A stretch of 64,000 bases of DNA from Anastatus disparis (Eukaryota; Arthropoda; Insecta; Hymenoptera; Eupelmidae), in assembly GCA_017163975.1 (NCBI GenBank), contig JAFFSR010000022.1:773001-837000 (forward strand). Direction: 5' to 3'. The notes under the pieces were generated by a model. The model did no database searches, had not been told where the DNA came from, and was given only the letters and a program-made list of their open reading frames with translations. A program made the position numbers and the translations under genes. Each line of letters opens with the position of its first letter. Position 1 is the stretch's first letter. Positions 12,779 through 23,929 of the stretch are shown piece after piece.

Positions 12779-13689
12779 CATCAGTAAATATATATTATAA
12801 ATTTATAAAATTATAAAAGTTCAATTTAAAAATTTTTTTTAAAATTTAGCTATCGATTTATTATAATAAGTTAAAAATCAATATTTCATCAAAAATTATT
12901 ATTTGAATTATATTTCGTTAATGAAAAATTAAATATACTTACGATATTTATTATCAATTCACAGGTGATGATATAATTAATATATTATATTTTTCCAAAA
13001 ATTTATAAATTTTCCACAAAAAATAATACTTTATCCACAAATATTATTTTTATGAATTGTTCTCAGAGATGTAACCTCAAATATTTTCTCAATTTCAATA
13101 CTTCTTTAAATTACACTTTATTAGATTTAACTTTTTCAAAATTTATTGAGTTAAAAATAAGTTAAAAATATATTTATTTTAATATTTTTTTATCTATAAA
13201 CTTTAATTAATTTAATTTTCTCAAATTTTAATCAATAAAAGAAAAAGATTAAAATATTTTTATTTTAAAAAACTATTGATTTGAATTAAGCTATAATTTT
13301 TTAAAACAAATGCTACCATGTCGAGTAGAATAAAAATTAAATTCAAATTTAAATATAGAATAAGGTTAACGTGTATATAATTTAATATATGAAAGATAAA
13401 AAATTTTTCAAAAATTTATATTTAACTAATTTAAAAAAATTATATAAATAAATTACTTATATTTTCCGAAAATAAATAATATAACAATAAATACTTAATT
13501 CATCATAAAAAAGGGCAATTTCTTACAATATCTATAACAAAGGACATAGAGATTCACAAAATGAATCAATTTGTATAAGACAGTCTGCTTTTATGATTTG
13601 AATTTGAAGTGATTGCTCAGGCATGTGACTTTGACTATTAGCGCAAAGCAATCAAGCATATTTGTAATGACATTTACTGTTTTCTGTAC

Positions 13690-14847
13690 AGACGATATTC
13701 TTATTCTTGCGTGCTTCATAACAATCAATACAAACGATAAAACCAAATTAACCTTATGTCCAATGATAAATATCTGACGCTGGGTGCATCATCTAGATAT
13801 TTTTGACCGCATTCAATTTTGAGACTGTACATTCTATTCTCATAAGATGTCTGTAAATATAATAAATAAAAGGATTATTTAAAAAATAAGTTTAAAATGT
13901 ATTAGTTAATGTAACAAATAAGAAAATTTTCGTTTTAAAATGAATAAATTAAGAAGGGGTCGAACTATCTGTCTCTGTCTAATAGCGTTTTTCATTATTT
14001 ATATAAACACTATCCTTTATAACAAGAAAAATATATAGCCCCCGCTAGATATTAGTATAATTAGTAAATTTTGTAATAATAATCAAATTTTTTACCGCAT
14101 AGTTTTTGACTAATTAGAGACCTACTATCAATCTAGAATATAACCTATCTTTTTTTGGTAGGTCTCTAATTAGTCAAAAACTATGCGGTAAAAAATTTGA
14201 TTATTATTACAAAATTTACTTATTATACTAATATCTAGCGGGGGCTGCTATTTTTTTCTTGTTATACCGGATAGTGTTTACATAAATGATGAAAACGCTA
14301 TTAGACAAAGACAGATAGTTTGGCCCTTCTTAATGATTATATGAATTTTAAATTTCATGCTAACTTTGAATTTCCATGATATTACTTTCAAATAATATAA
14401 TCAAAATAAAAATAATTTACAATAAGGAATAGTAAAATAATTATTAATATATCAATGAATAAATGATTATAGATAAATAAAAATAAAATTTTTAAAATTT
14501 GAAGGAAAATTTAACCTCTATAAAAAATAAGTTATTACAATAGTTATCAAAAATGAATGAAATATCACGTAAACTAAAAGAAAGTATTTCTAAAACTTCA
14601 AATGACACAATATTTCAATGTAGAAATTTGTGAACACTTACATAAAAATAATTAAATTACTGAAGTTAATTTCATAATCTTAACAATAAGTTCAAGATAT
14701 TTACCATGAGTGGTTCAATAATCATTCCTGTCCAATAAGTTAGTGTCATATCATCATCATTTTCGAAACCCCAACTAACTGTACCATCGTCAACACCTTT
14801 TTGCCCTTTTTTAAGTTCTTCTAGCAAGCGCAAGTTCATTGGTACAA
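13690..14847 (-). pseudogene. UEV (Mms2/Uev1A-like) ubiquitin-conjugating enzyme variant, 2 exons
   Basis: The exon at 14847-14705 translates to [18 protein letters not shown]...[24 protein letters not shown], clearly the UEV N-terminal half. It starts after a TTTTACAG acceptor and ends at an ATG|GTAAAT donor. The exon at 13850-about 13750, after TTTACAG, reads TSYENRMYSLKIECG and then DDAPSVRY, the next UEV segment. UEVs partner Ubc13 to make K63-linked ubiquitin chains and lack the catalytic cysteine. Downstream the match fades: only a weak tail resembles the usual C-terminus, and conserved PPR at the first junction reads PLM. The intron is kept, so this is not a retrocopy. It is probably a decayed duplicate of a host gene. 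Confidence 0.8.
13953..14329. mobile_element. Foldback MITE with TTAA flanks (family member 1)
   Basis: Two arms of about 165 bp form an inverted repeat around a short centre at about 14119-14159. The outer ends read TTAAGAAGGG and CCCTTCTTAA, so TTAA occurs at both sides (13949-13952, 14330-14333). It lies in the intron of the UEV pseudogene. Its outer 40 bp resemble those of the elements at 27220-27600 and 56272-56660. It has no coding capacity. Confidence 0.85.
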
Positions 14848-15212
14848 CTGTAAAAATAATGTAATGTTAACATAGATTTTCAATAAAAATTTTAACATAT
14901 TTTATAATCAATAATAACTATTAGAAACTATTAAATTTTTTTATTTTCATGCTAACTTTGAATTTCCATGATATTACTTTCAAATATTATAATCAAATTA
15001 AAAATAATTTAGTACAAGGCATAGTAAAATAATTATTAATACATCAATGAATAAATGATTATAGATAAATCAAAAATAAAATTATTTAAAATTAGAAGAA
15101 AAATTTAACCTCTATAAAAATGAGTTATTACAATAGTTATCAAAATTAAATGAAATATCACATAAACTAAAAGAAAGTATTTCTAAAACTTCAAATACAC
15201 AATATTTCAATG

Positions 15213-17288
15213 TAGTCTAGGCGCCCAGAGGGTTTCGTATGAAGTTAGAGGTCCCACCACGCAAGTAGGTGATTTATATGTATTTTGAGCTGCTGAATCC
15301 GAATTTTCAACTTGCTTTTCGCGCAAGTAGTCGAGTAATTTGTTATAAATAAATTGATTGTTTAAATGGCTATAGTTTATGAACTACAATAGATGCAGTG
15401 ATTTTCTCTGCAAAAACTTGTTCTTTAATAAAAAAAAAAAAATCGTTTTTGTTGCATGTCAATTTGATGATTAGAACCAGAGATATGGCAAATATATTGC
15501 AAAAAAACATAGAGACGTAGCGCTAGCGCGGAACGCTCTGGTAAAAAACCTTATAACTTGACTACTAATTAATATTTTTTGAAGTTCAACATGTGTTTGA
15601 AAAATGTCAGAGTCTCAGCTTTAATGATAAATTATTATATATTACTTTCAAGTGTTAATAAATATGCTAGAATGATTTGAAGCAGAAAAAATTTTCAATT
15701 TTTCAGAATCTTGTTTGTTTATAACGAAATGATATAGGTTAGCGAACAAAATATTTCTATATTTTTTATAAAGAATAATAGGAAATTCGATCTAGTTTAA
15801 GAATCTGTCCGGTTTTTTAAATTTAAGTAAGTAGAACCTGAGATATCGCAAATTTAAGCTGTAGCGCCAACTCCTTGCAATACGACATATGTGTGCAATA
15901 TGGCGATCGCTTTCCTTATTAAAAATTCTTTTATTTTGAGGTAAGTAATTTCATTTTTTTGTAATACAATTAATTTTAACTCTGTATTAGGAAATTAAAT
16001 AAAAATTTAATAAAAAAGGATTCAGCTAAAAATAGATGACTCTAATAAATCGGAAGGTTGAAACAAATTTTTTGAATAAAATAGATTGTTGTTCTTTTTG
16101 CAATTGCAAAAAAATAAACCAATGTGAAAATACTCCATAAGTTGAGTAAATTGTTTACTATTATAGTAGAAAAATCAATGATTATTTAAAACCCTAAATC
16201 TACTTCATTTAAATGTATTATACACTTCGAGCATATACTACTGGAGGAAGCCTCCGAACCGCAGAAAGCGTTACAAGGCGAAGAGAGAGAAAGCCTCTAT
16301 TTTGGTACGTGCTGTCTCTCTCTCTCTCGCCTGATTTGATTGGCTGCTTCTGTTTCCCACTAAGAAAGTGAGAGAGAGATAGCACGTACCAAAATAAAGG
16401 CTTTTTCTCTCTTCGCCTTGTAACGTAGTTAATAGCTGGGAGGCTTCCTCCAGTAGTATATGCTCGAAGATTATACATCATTAATATTATGACAAAGTAT
16501 ATAAAATAGAGTCGAGTCAAAAGTGATTTTATTAGAAAAGGATAAGATTACTTACCTTATAATAAAAGAATTTTTAATAAGGAAAGCGATCGCTATATTG
16601 CACACATATGTCGTATTGCAAGGAGTTGGCGCTACAGCTTAAATTTGCAAAATCTCAGGTTCTACTTACTTGAATTTGAAAAACCGGACAGATTCTTAAA
16701 TTAGATCAAATTTCCTATCATTCTATATAAAAAATGTAGAAATATTTTGTTCGCTAACCTATATTATTTCGTTATAAACAAACAAGATTCTGAAAAATTG
16801 AAAATTTTTTCTGCTTCAAATCATTATAGCTTATTTATCAACATTTGAAAGTAATATATAACAATTTACCATTAAAGCTGAGACTCTGACATTTTTCAAA
16901 CACATGTTGAACTTCAAAAAATATCAATTAGTAGTCGAGTTATAAGGTTTTTCACCAGGGCGTTCCGCGCTAGCGCTACGTCTCTATGTTTTTTTGCAAT
17001 ATATTTGCCATATCTCTGGTTCTAATTATCGAATCGAAACGCAACAAAAACGATTTTTTTTGTTTTTTTTTATTAAAGAACAAGTTTTTGCAGAGAAAAT
17101 TACTGCATCTATTGTAGTTCATAAACTATAGTCATTTAAACAATTAATTTGTTAATAACAAATTACTCGACTACTTACGCGAAGAGCAAGTTGCAAATTC
17201 GGATTCAGCGGCTCAAAATACATATAAATCACCTGCTTGCTTGGTGGGACCTCTAACTTCATACGAAACCCTCTGGGCGCTTAGACTA
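15213..17288. mobile_element. 2.1-kb foldback element with arms of about 730 bp
   Basis: The outer ends read TAGTCTAGGCGCCCAGAGG and its inverted counterpart CCTCTGGGCGCTTAGACTA. Inverted similarity runs for about 730 bp (15213-15946 against 16546-17288). Comparison with the uninterrupted paralogous copy at about 14615-14640 places insertion at TGTAGAAATTT, with a short TAG-like duplication. No transposase ORF is present, so it would move only in trans. The centre carries a second element at 16225-16469. Superfamily unknown. Confidence 0.85.
16225..16469. mobile_element. 245-bp hairpin MITE with 8-bp target duplication
   Basis: Near-perfect inverted arms start with CTTCGAGCATATACT and are flanked by identical ATTATACA copies at 16217-16224 and 16470-16477. 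An 8-bp duplication fits hAT or Merlin superfamilies; the termini are not the usual hAT CAG type. The arms include CT/GA-rich tracts, making almost the whole element one hairpin. It is nested inside the 2.1-kb foldback. Confidence 0.88.
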
Positions 17289-17375
17289 ATTTAGAAATTT
17301 GTTAACACTTACATGAGAATAATTAAATTTTTTAAATTAATTTCCTAATCTTTATAATAAGTTCAAGATATTTAC

Positions 17376-17516
17376 CCTGGGTGGTTCAATAATGATTTCT
17401 GTCCAATAAGTTAGTGTCATATCATCATCATTTTCTATACCTCAACTAACTGTACCATCGCCAACACCTTTTTGCCCTTGTTCAAGTTCTAATAGCAATT
17501 GGAAGTTCTTTGGTAC
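17376..17516 (-). pseudogene. Second copy of the UEV exon, with a stop codon
   Basis: It translates to [24 protein letters not shown], a TGA stop where tryptophan is expected, then [20 protein letters not shown], followed by a GTAAAT donor. It keeps the canonical PPR that the other copy lost, so the two copies have decayed independently. It is the distal half of the 590-bp tandem duplication. Confidence 0.85.
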
Positions 17517-17600
17517 ACAAAAATTAATGTAATATTAACACAGATTTTCAATAAAATTTTGAACATATTTTATGATAAATTTATTACAAACTATTAAATT

Positions 17601-18651
17601 TTTTTATTCTTATTTTTAAATACACAATTTGAAAAGTTAAAAATTAAAATGACTAATTCTCATAATATTAAAAGTTTAAAAATCATTAAAATTTTAATCA
17701 AGATCATATACTTTATTTTCAAACTAAAATGAATCAATAAATGATCAAGTAAGAATAATAATATATACGCAATTGCAACTTACATATCTTATAATTGCCT
17801 AAAGTACACTTGTAGCCTTGAGTAAAACTGCGAACTTATCAGCGAAATAATCACTAACAATAATTAATTCTAAGGTTTCTTATAAATACAAAAGTATAGA
17901 TTTGACCATCCAATATATAAACACGCACCTTACTTCATTTATTTTTCTCATTATCATGCATCTTCATCTGGCATCAGTGCAATATTATTTGGTACCTTAA
18001 TAATTTTTTTTTTGTTTTTGCTTTGTGCTATTTCGCATATAGAAATAGATAATGAACTTTACATGGAGTCAGGCTAAAATGTGCTGCTGTCACCGACCGT
18101 CAGCATCACCATGATAATATCCTCGTGCAAAATTTGTCTGCTAAGAAAACCAAATAAGAGAATACTACCGCCACCTTCTATTTCTTTTTCTCTCTTTCTT
18201 TTTTTTTAAATCTTTTATTTACTCACCAGCGTGTGATTGTGCGATTTCCGCAGACAAACAGCAGTAACAGTAATGGTAGCAGAGAAGCAGGAATAGAAAA
18301 CTAAAAAAGAGAGAGAGAGAGCAGCCTAACCCAGATAAAACAATGCGTTCACTTTTCTCTCTTGCTTTTACCTACCCGCCATGCCTTGTGCGCGCTCTCC
18401 TTCCATCTAAGCCACTAGCACAGACTCTCTCCGTCTCACTCCTATACTCGCACATCAAGCATAAAAATCTACGTTGTGCTATCACGCGTACGTAATGCGC
18501 GCGCATATTTTTTATTCTCTCGCTCACAACTAACGTCGCGTTATGTTGCATATGTAGCACAGATTGAATCGCCCTTCTGTGCACCTCACAACGAAGATGG
18601 ATATAGGCGTATACTATATCATAGTATACGAGTAATTTGTTATCCTCGTTA
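17601..18651. other. Non-coding, with a GC-richer island at about 18060-18650
   Basis: No convincing ORF. The island has CT/GA tracts (AGAGAGAGAGAG near 18310) and several CpG-containing stretches (ACGCGTACGTAATGCGCGCGC near 18484-18504), unlike its AT-rich surroundings. It lies upstream of the UEV exons on their strand, so it could be the old promoter and 5' UTR of that gene. A solo LTR is an alternative. A small palindrome, CGTATACTAT...ATAGTATACG, lies at 18608-18630. Confidence 0.4.
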
Positions 18652-18945
18652 CAAGTGGTACACTTGATTCATCAAATACCCATTATGAAATAATTCAAAG
18701 TAATAATGGAAATATTAAAAAACATTTATCTAATTTAAAATATAAAAATTATAATGTTAAAAGAAAAATCAATTCTCAGTATAATAATGAAACTAATAAG
18801 AAAATTGAAATATGGAAATAAATGTTTTATTAAAAATAATAGAACATTTTGAATTTAAAAGAATTTCAATGAATTAATATGTTTTACAGTTTTACTTAGT
18901 AGTGGAGGTTGGCGCGCTTACGCACAGGAGGTTTGCGAAATTTCC
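18652..18945 (+). pseudogene. Helitron relic: N-terminal coding piece plus degenerate 3' hairpin
   Basis: Bases 18652-18822 read SGTLDSSNTHYEIIQSNNGN then KRKINSQYNNETNKK, matching the N-terminal leader of the Helitron gene at 6516-6803 before a stop. About 80 bp on, at 18904-18945, GGTTGGCGCGCTTACGCACAGG resembles the Helitron 3' hairpin at 22639 (read on the minus strand). The piece is probably a severely deleted plus-strand Helitron. Confidence 0.65.
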
Positions 18946-19538
18946 ATTTTACTATGTTTGATGTCATTTATTCTTTTAAACAATAATTGTATGAAATTTT
19001 ATAAAATTTATCATAAAAATTATTAACTTAATATGTTTGTTCTATATATTTAAAGTAAAAGCAGTAGGTGCAAACAATAAAAATTAGCAAGAATCTTTTT
19101 AAATGATAGGATTTGAATGAAATTGAGGATCAAAGGGGATGAGCTAAGGAGCAGCTGAGGAAGAGGAACAAAAACGTAAAATAACGTAAAATAACACAAA
19201 AAAAAGGTAAAATTTGAGGATTTACCTGAGGAGAAGCAAAAATGACCTATAATAACGTAAAAATAACGGAAAAAAGTGATGGATTTTTGAGGAAGAGAAA
19301 AGGAAGAGAAAATGAAGGCATGAGGAAACTCAAAAGAAGAGAAAAAGAAGAGGGGAGGAAGGGAAAAGGAAAAGAAAAGGAAGAGGAACAAATAACGTAA
19401 AATAACGTAAAAAATAAGGGGAAAAAAAGAGGATTAAAATTAGGTAAGAGGATGAGGAAAAGAAGAGAAGGGGAGGAGCTTGGTCGTAGAAAATTTCCTC
19501 ACAACTATATAATATAGAGATATATATATATATATGTG
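18946..19538. other. Non-coding purine-rich spacer
   Basis: From about 19100 the plus strand is rich in GA with repeated AAAACGTAAAATAACG phrases. The long open frame on the other strand is only a by-product of the CT bias and shows no protein-like pattern. I see no gene. Confidence 0.6.
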
Positions 19539-20560
19539 GGACATTTCACACAAACTAGAAGAGCAAAAAAATAAAAATCGCTGAAACTCTGAGACTATAT
19601 TCTGTTTGTTACCTAAAATGTGTAAAAAAATTTTCAAGGATTTAGATTGTAAGAATCAAGAGCCATAGATCCTTGAAATTTGGAAATTTTTCAAAATTTT
19701 TGGAAAAGGACCAAGTTTATGATTTTTTTTCTGAAAATCCTGATGTTTTACAGAGAAATTCATAAGAATACTTCTTGTTGTGAATTAAGAGGAGAAATAG
19801 CATGATTTTTTACAGACCTAAATTCTGAAGTTTTCTATCGGTTCTTACATGTATTACATGGTAATTAGAATTACTCATTGTTTGCCACTTTAGAAATTGC
19901 TTTTTAAGGGCTTACTTTCTTCTATTTTTTATTAACTTCAGAATTAATTCTCGATTGTGTAAGAAAGAGCCACCAATAAGGAGTTATGACAGTTTGAAAT
20001 ATATACTTTAATGAATCATTTATTTTTTATATTGAATATAAATGTATATTTTCATACATGATTAATTTTTATATTGAAAATGAATTATACATGGGAATAT
20101 ATATTTTAAACTGTCATAACTCCTTATTTTTGGCTCTGACTTACATGATAAAAAATTCACTTCAAAGTTAATGTAAAATAGAAAAAAATAAGCTCGTGAA
20201 AAGAAATTTCTGAAGTGGCGAACCATGAGTAATTTCAATTACCATGTAATACATATAAGAACCAATAGAAAATTTCAAAATTCAGGTTCTGTAAAGAATC
20301 ATGCTTACTCTCCTCTTCATTTACAACAAGAAGTATTCTTATGAATTTCTTTGTAAAATATCAGGATTTTCAGAAAAATCATAAAGTTGGGACTTTTCTA
20401 AAAATTTTGAAAAATTTTCAAATTTCAAGGATCTATATCTCTTGATCCTTCTAATCTAAATCCTTGAAAATTTATTTACATCTGTTCGATAACAAAAAGA
20501 ATATATTCTTAGAGTTTCAGAGATTTTTATTTTTCTGCTCTTCCAGTTGGTGTGAAATGT

Positions 20561-20562
<2 letters not shown>
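19539..20562. mobile_element. 1.0-kb foldback element, ends GGACATTTCACAC
   Basis: Inverted arms of about 490 bp meet near 20045. The ends read GGGACATTTCACAC (19538-19551) and GTGTGAAATGTCC (20550-20562). Both ends abut TA repeats, so the target duplication is hidden and may be TA. Another relative appears at 43276 within the large element. It has no coding capacity. Confidence 0.85.

Positions 20563-20632
<70 letters not shown>
20563..20632. repeat. (TA)n microsatellite
   Basis: An uninterrupted AT run of about 70 bp adjoining the right end of the 1.0-kb foldback. A shorter run adjoins the left end near 19520-19535. Confidence 0.95.
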
Positions 20633-20634
<2 letters not shown>

Positions 20635-21966
20635 TCATTAAAAAAGTTTGTTATAAAAAGAACTAAAATCAAAATTATTTCGAATTATTTCTAATAATTG
20701 TATTCTTCGATTTATTTACAGTTATTTACGGATATTTGCAGTATCTACATTTAAAAAATGTATAAATGATAATAAACAATCATTATTTATCTCCAGCCCA
20801 CGCTTTTTCATTATTATTTACAGTTTTCAATATTTTCTTATAATCATTTGTTTATTCACAGTATTATTCTATTTTAAAAAAATAATTTTCATACAAGGTG
20901 ATGAAATATTTAACCATAAGATAATATTTATATATGTATATATATATATATATATATGTTGCATATCATAAGAAAATTTACACATCAAAACAAATTCTCT
21001 AATGTAAAGAATAAAAAATTAAATTAATAGAATTTTGAAATTTTGATATAAGAATACTTTTTATAAATAACTTTTTAATAACTTTGTAAAATGATAAATT
21101 TTTTAAATAACTTGTGGTATTGAATGCTAATTAAATTTAGTTTTAACATGAAGATAATTATTCAAGTTGGAAATGTATTTAATGAAATAATATAACTATT
21201 CATAAGTTATCACTTAAGGAGGTACCTTCGTCCACCACTCATATGCTTATTTGATCAAAAGTTACTAGATATCCCCCCTCCCCAAGAATATATGTTTTGT
21301 ATAATGATTTTCACATACTCGATAGAATTAGCATCAATATAAAAAAAAATAATTTTTAATTAAAACTAAAAAATTAAAATTAATTAAAGAGCTAAGATCA
21401 TCATCTTCACTGCCCAAATCATTTACATGCTCTTTTTACGAAATTTGAAAATTTGAGGTTACGGTGTGTTTTTGCCACCATCTGCTATGTACGATAAAAG
21501 TAACTAGATTCGTACATAAAGGAATAATTTATTTATTTATATTTCCGTGTAAAAGTAATAAAAGTTTCTGAAAATTATTTTATACGTTGCCAGTAATATT
21601 ATGTTTATCTTCAAAAAATTTCACTTATTCTGTTTTTTTATTTTAAGATCAACTACAATATTAATGTTTCCCCATAAGAACCAATGTTATATAATTATTC
21701 TAATTTCTCATTAACGAGATAACAAATCTTCATGAAATTTTATATGTGCATTCTAGACATAAAAACAAACAATTTTGCATAGTTTCGACCAAAAATTTTT
21801 TACTGTGTACGAGTTAATACATTCCTTTTATGGAAATTCAGAAATATAATGAAAAGACATCAGTTAAATATGACAATTAATTATTATATCTTCTCATAGT
21901 GAAATATAATCAAACTTTGGCAACAAATTCAACATAATAAAATAATTGTACTTTCAATGATCATAT
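20633..21966. other. AT-rich non-coding stretch
   Basis: It includes a short (TA)n run near 20935-20957 and degenerate TTATTTACAGTTATTTGC-type phrases near 20710-20870 that resemble sequence at 22900-23050. No gene or element boundary is recognised. Confidence 0.5.
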
Positions 21967-21970
21967 TTAA

Positions 21971-22120
21971 CCTTTAGGAGACGGGAAAGCCACTATAGTG
22001 GCTCGACCCTGGATAGACACTTTGCATATGAGTATTTCCCAATATTCAAGACACATATTATGTGTTTTTTATAGGAAATACTGAGAAATTGAAAATTCCA
22101 AATTCCCCGTCCTCTAAAGG
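21971..22120. mobile_element. 150-bp piggyBac MITE
   Basis: The termini CCTTTAGGAGACGGG and CCCGTCCTCTAAAGG are inverted repeats flanked by TTAA at 21967-21970 and 22121-22124. The end matches the right end of the transposase-bearing piggyBac at 2933, and both carry a palindrome CCACTATAGTGG just inside. It is thus a non-autonomous relative, likely mobilised by the same transposase lineage. It has no ORF. Confidence 0.92.
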
Positions 22121-22519
22121 TTAATACAAATTTTAGAGTGATATTGCAGAATATTATTTTTTTCCGCATTTATAATAAGTGTTTCGCAAATAATAAGTAA
22201 ATTTTCTTTTGAAATGTTTACTTTTTTAGGGGAAATTTCACTTCTATCTTGACAGTTCATAAATATAAATTCATAATTATAGACATAATAAGAAAAAATT
22301 ATTCATATTTCATATATTTTCCTATCTGTATAATTGACTATTAAAAAAAATTTAATATCAAATAAATAATTTTTTTAAAGTGTATTTCATGAAAATTATG
22401 TTCAAACGATATTAAAAAAAATATTTTTACATCTCGTAATGATAATTTTTCAAATGAGGTTATTTAATGTATTTTAAAAATTATTATGTTTTTCTTATTA
22501 AAAATATTATTGCTTTAAT

Positions 22520-22617
22520 GAAATGAATTTTAATATATTTAATTGTTAACAATTTTTATATAAATGACAATTCATTTAAATACAAACACGTGTACAAATG
22601 AAAATGTAATTAAGGTA
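22520..22617 (+). repeat. About 98-bp direct repeat flanking the Helitron cluster, left copy
   Basis: The block GAATTTTAATATATTTAATT through AAATGTAATTAAGG recurs at 26251-26349 in the same orientation with a few differences. The pair encloses the 3.6-kb Helitron pile. Confidence 0.85.
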
Positions 22618-23506
22618 AATATAATTTTAATATATTAACTAGGGGGCAAGCCCCCTGCGCGCAAGCGCGCCAACCCCTATCTCGCTTTTATAACTTTAAA
22701 AAAATTTCTAAGAATTTGCAATTTTTTAAATCAGTTTCGCTAATAACTACAAGCAAATGCTAATAAATGTTATAAAAAGTTTTGTTCGAGACAGAAGTAG
22801 TGGTTATTTGCAGTTATTAACAGTTACCAACATTTATAAGCACAAAAATTTTGTACAATACAATTTATAAAAATTAAAATAGTTATTTTTTTTATTTTTG
22901 TAATTATTTACGGTTATTTGCGGATTCTCGCAATTATTTGCAATTATTTTCTGATTTTTGTAGTTATTTGCAATTATTTTCTGATTTTTGTAGTTATTTG
23001 CAATTATTTGCTGATTTTTGTAGTTATTTGCAGAAATTTGCAGTTATTTATAGTTAATAATAGTTATTCATAAAAATTTATCGTCTTGAAAATTTTTTTC
23101 TGTGTATAAAAAATTTTTTTTTTTAAAAAGCAAACAATTGTTAGTAACTGTAAATAATAGTAAAAAATTGCAAATAACTGTAAATAAATGGAACGGGGCA
23201 AGCCCCCTGCACACAAGCGCGCCAACCTCCGTGTAATTTAAAAATATACTAATTATCTTTTTAATTTAATTCAACAAAAATTTTTCTATTATTTTGAATG
23301 ATTATCGTGATGATTCTATACTATCATTACAATTAACTTTAACACTACAATTATTATTATTATCATTTACTTTTTCAACAACATATTTAAGCTTATTTTT
23401 ATTTTCTTTTCGTTATACATTTTTAATGTTAGATTATTAATAAACATACATTATTATTAAAAAAAAAATTCTTTTTATAACACAAAAATATTCATTTTCA
23501 TATATT

Positions 23507-23878
23507 CGACGTGCCGTACGAAGACTACCACTCCTCAACAATTTTAAACGAAAAAAATTATATTTCAATGTATATAGACGAAAACTATTATTTCAATTTT
23601 TATGTAAACGAAGACTATCACTCCTAAAAAATTTATAACAAAAAGAATTATATTTCAATGTATGTAGACGAAAACTATTATTTTGATTCTTATGTAAATG
23701 AAGACTATCACTCTTGAAAAATTTGAAACGAAAAGAATTATATTTCAATGTATGTAGACGAAAACTATTATTTTAATTTTTATGTAAACGAAAACAATCA
23801 CTCCTCAACGAAAAAAAATATAAAAAATAACTTTTCTGCGCTCTTTGTTAGAAGTGATAGTCTTCGTACGGCACGTCG
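23507..23878. mobile_element. 372-bp MITE built of 90-bp tandem units
   Basis: The ends CGACGTGCCGTACGAAGACTA and its inverse frame the element. Between them a 90-bp unit starting GAAGACTATCACTCC repeats at 23520, 23610, 23700 and 23790, at exact 90-bp spacing. AT-rich flanks leave the target duplication ambiguous (ATAT or TA). It lies inside the Helitron cluster. Confidence 0.85.
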
Positions 23879-23929
23879 ATATATACATTTCTTATAAAAG
23901 AAAATGTCAATAATTTTTATTCAATTTTT

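Larger units (their letters stand above)
9770..13380. repeat. Complex imperfect repeat block, no genes
   Basis: A gene-free, AT-rich region in which the same phrases recur: AAATAAATGCT... followed by AATAAAAATTTAA (about 9820, 10756, 11325, 11526, 12153, 13306), and a block with TTATGAATTGT (about 11170 and 13045). It looks like repeated duplication of the sequence 5' of the Helitron RPA-like gene. A stretch at 10330-10690 is unrelated and has somewhat higher GC; I recognise nothing in it. Confidence 0.6.
14350..17600 (-). repeat. Tandem duplication of about 590 bp carrying a UEV exon
   Basis: The sequence starting TTTCATGCTAACTTTGAATT occurs at about 14356 and again at about 14945, followed by the same intron and UEV exon. 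The second copy is split into 14945-15212 and 17289-17600 by a 2.1-kb foldback element. The copies are about 90% or more similar by eye, so duplication came first and the foldback second. Confidence 0.85.

Noticed and set aside
16218..16520. 100-aa minus-strand ORF
   Set aside because: It covers the hairpin MITE and reads its CT/GA tracts; not a gene.
19050..19391. 113-aa minus-strand ORF
   Set aside because: Phe/Leu/Ser-rich product simply reflects a GA-rich plus strand; no domain or splice context.
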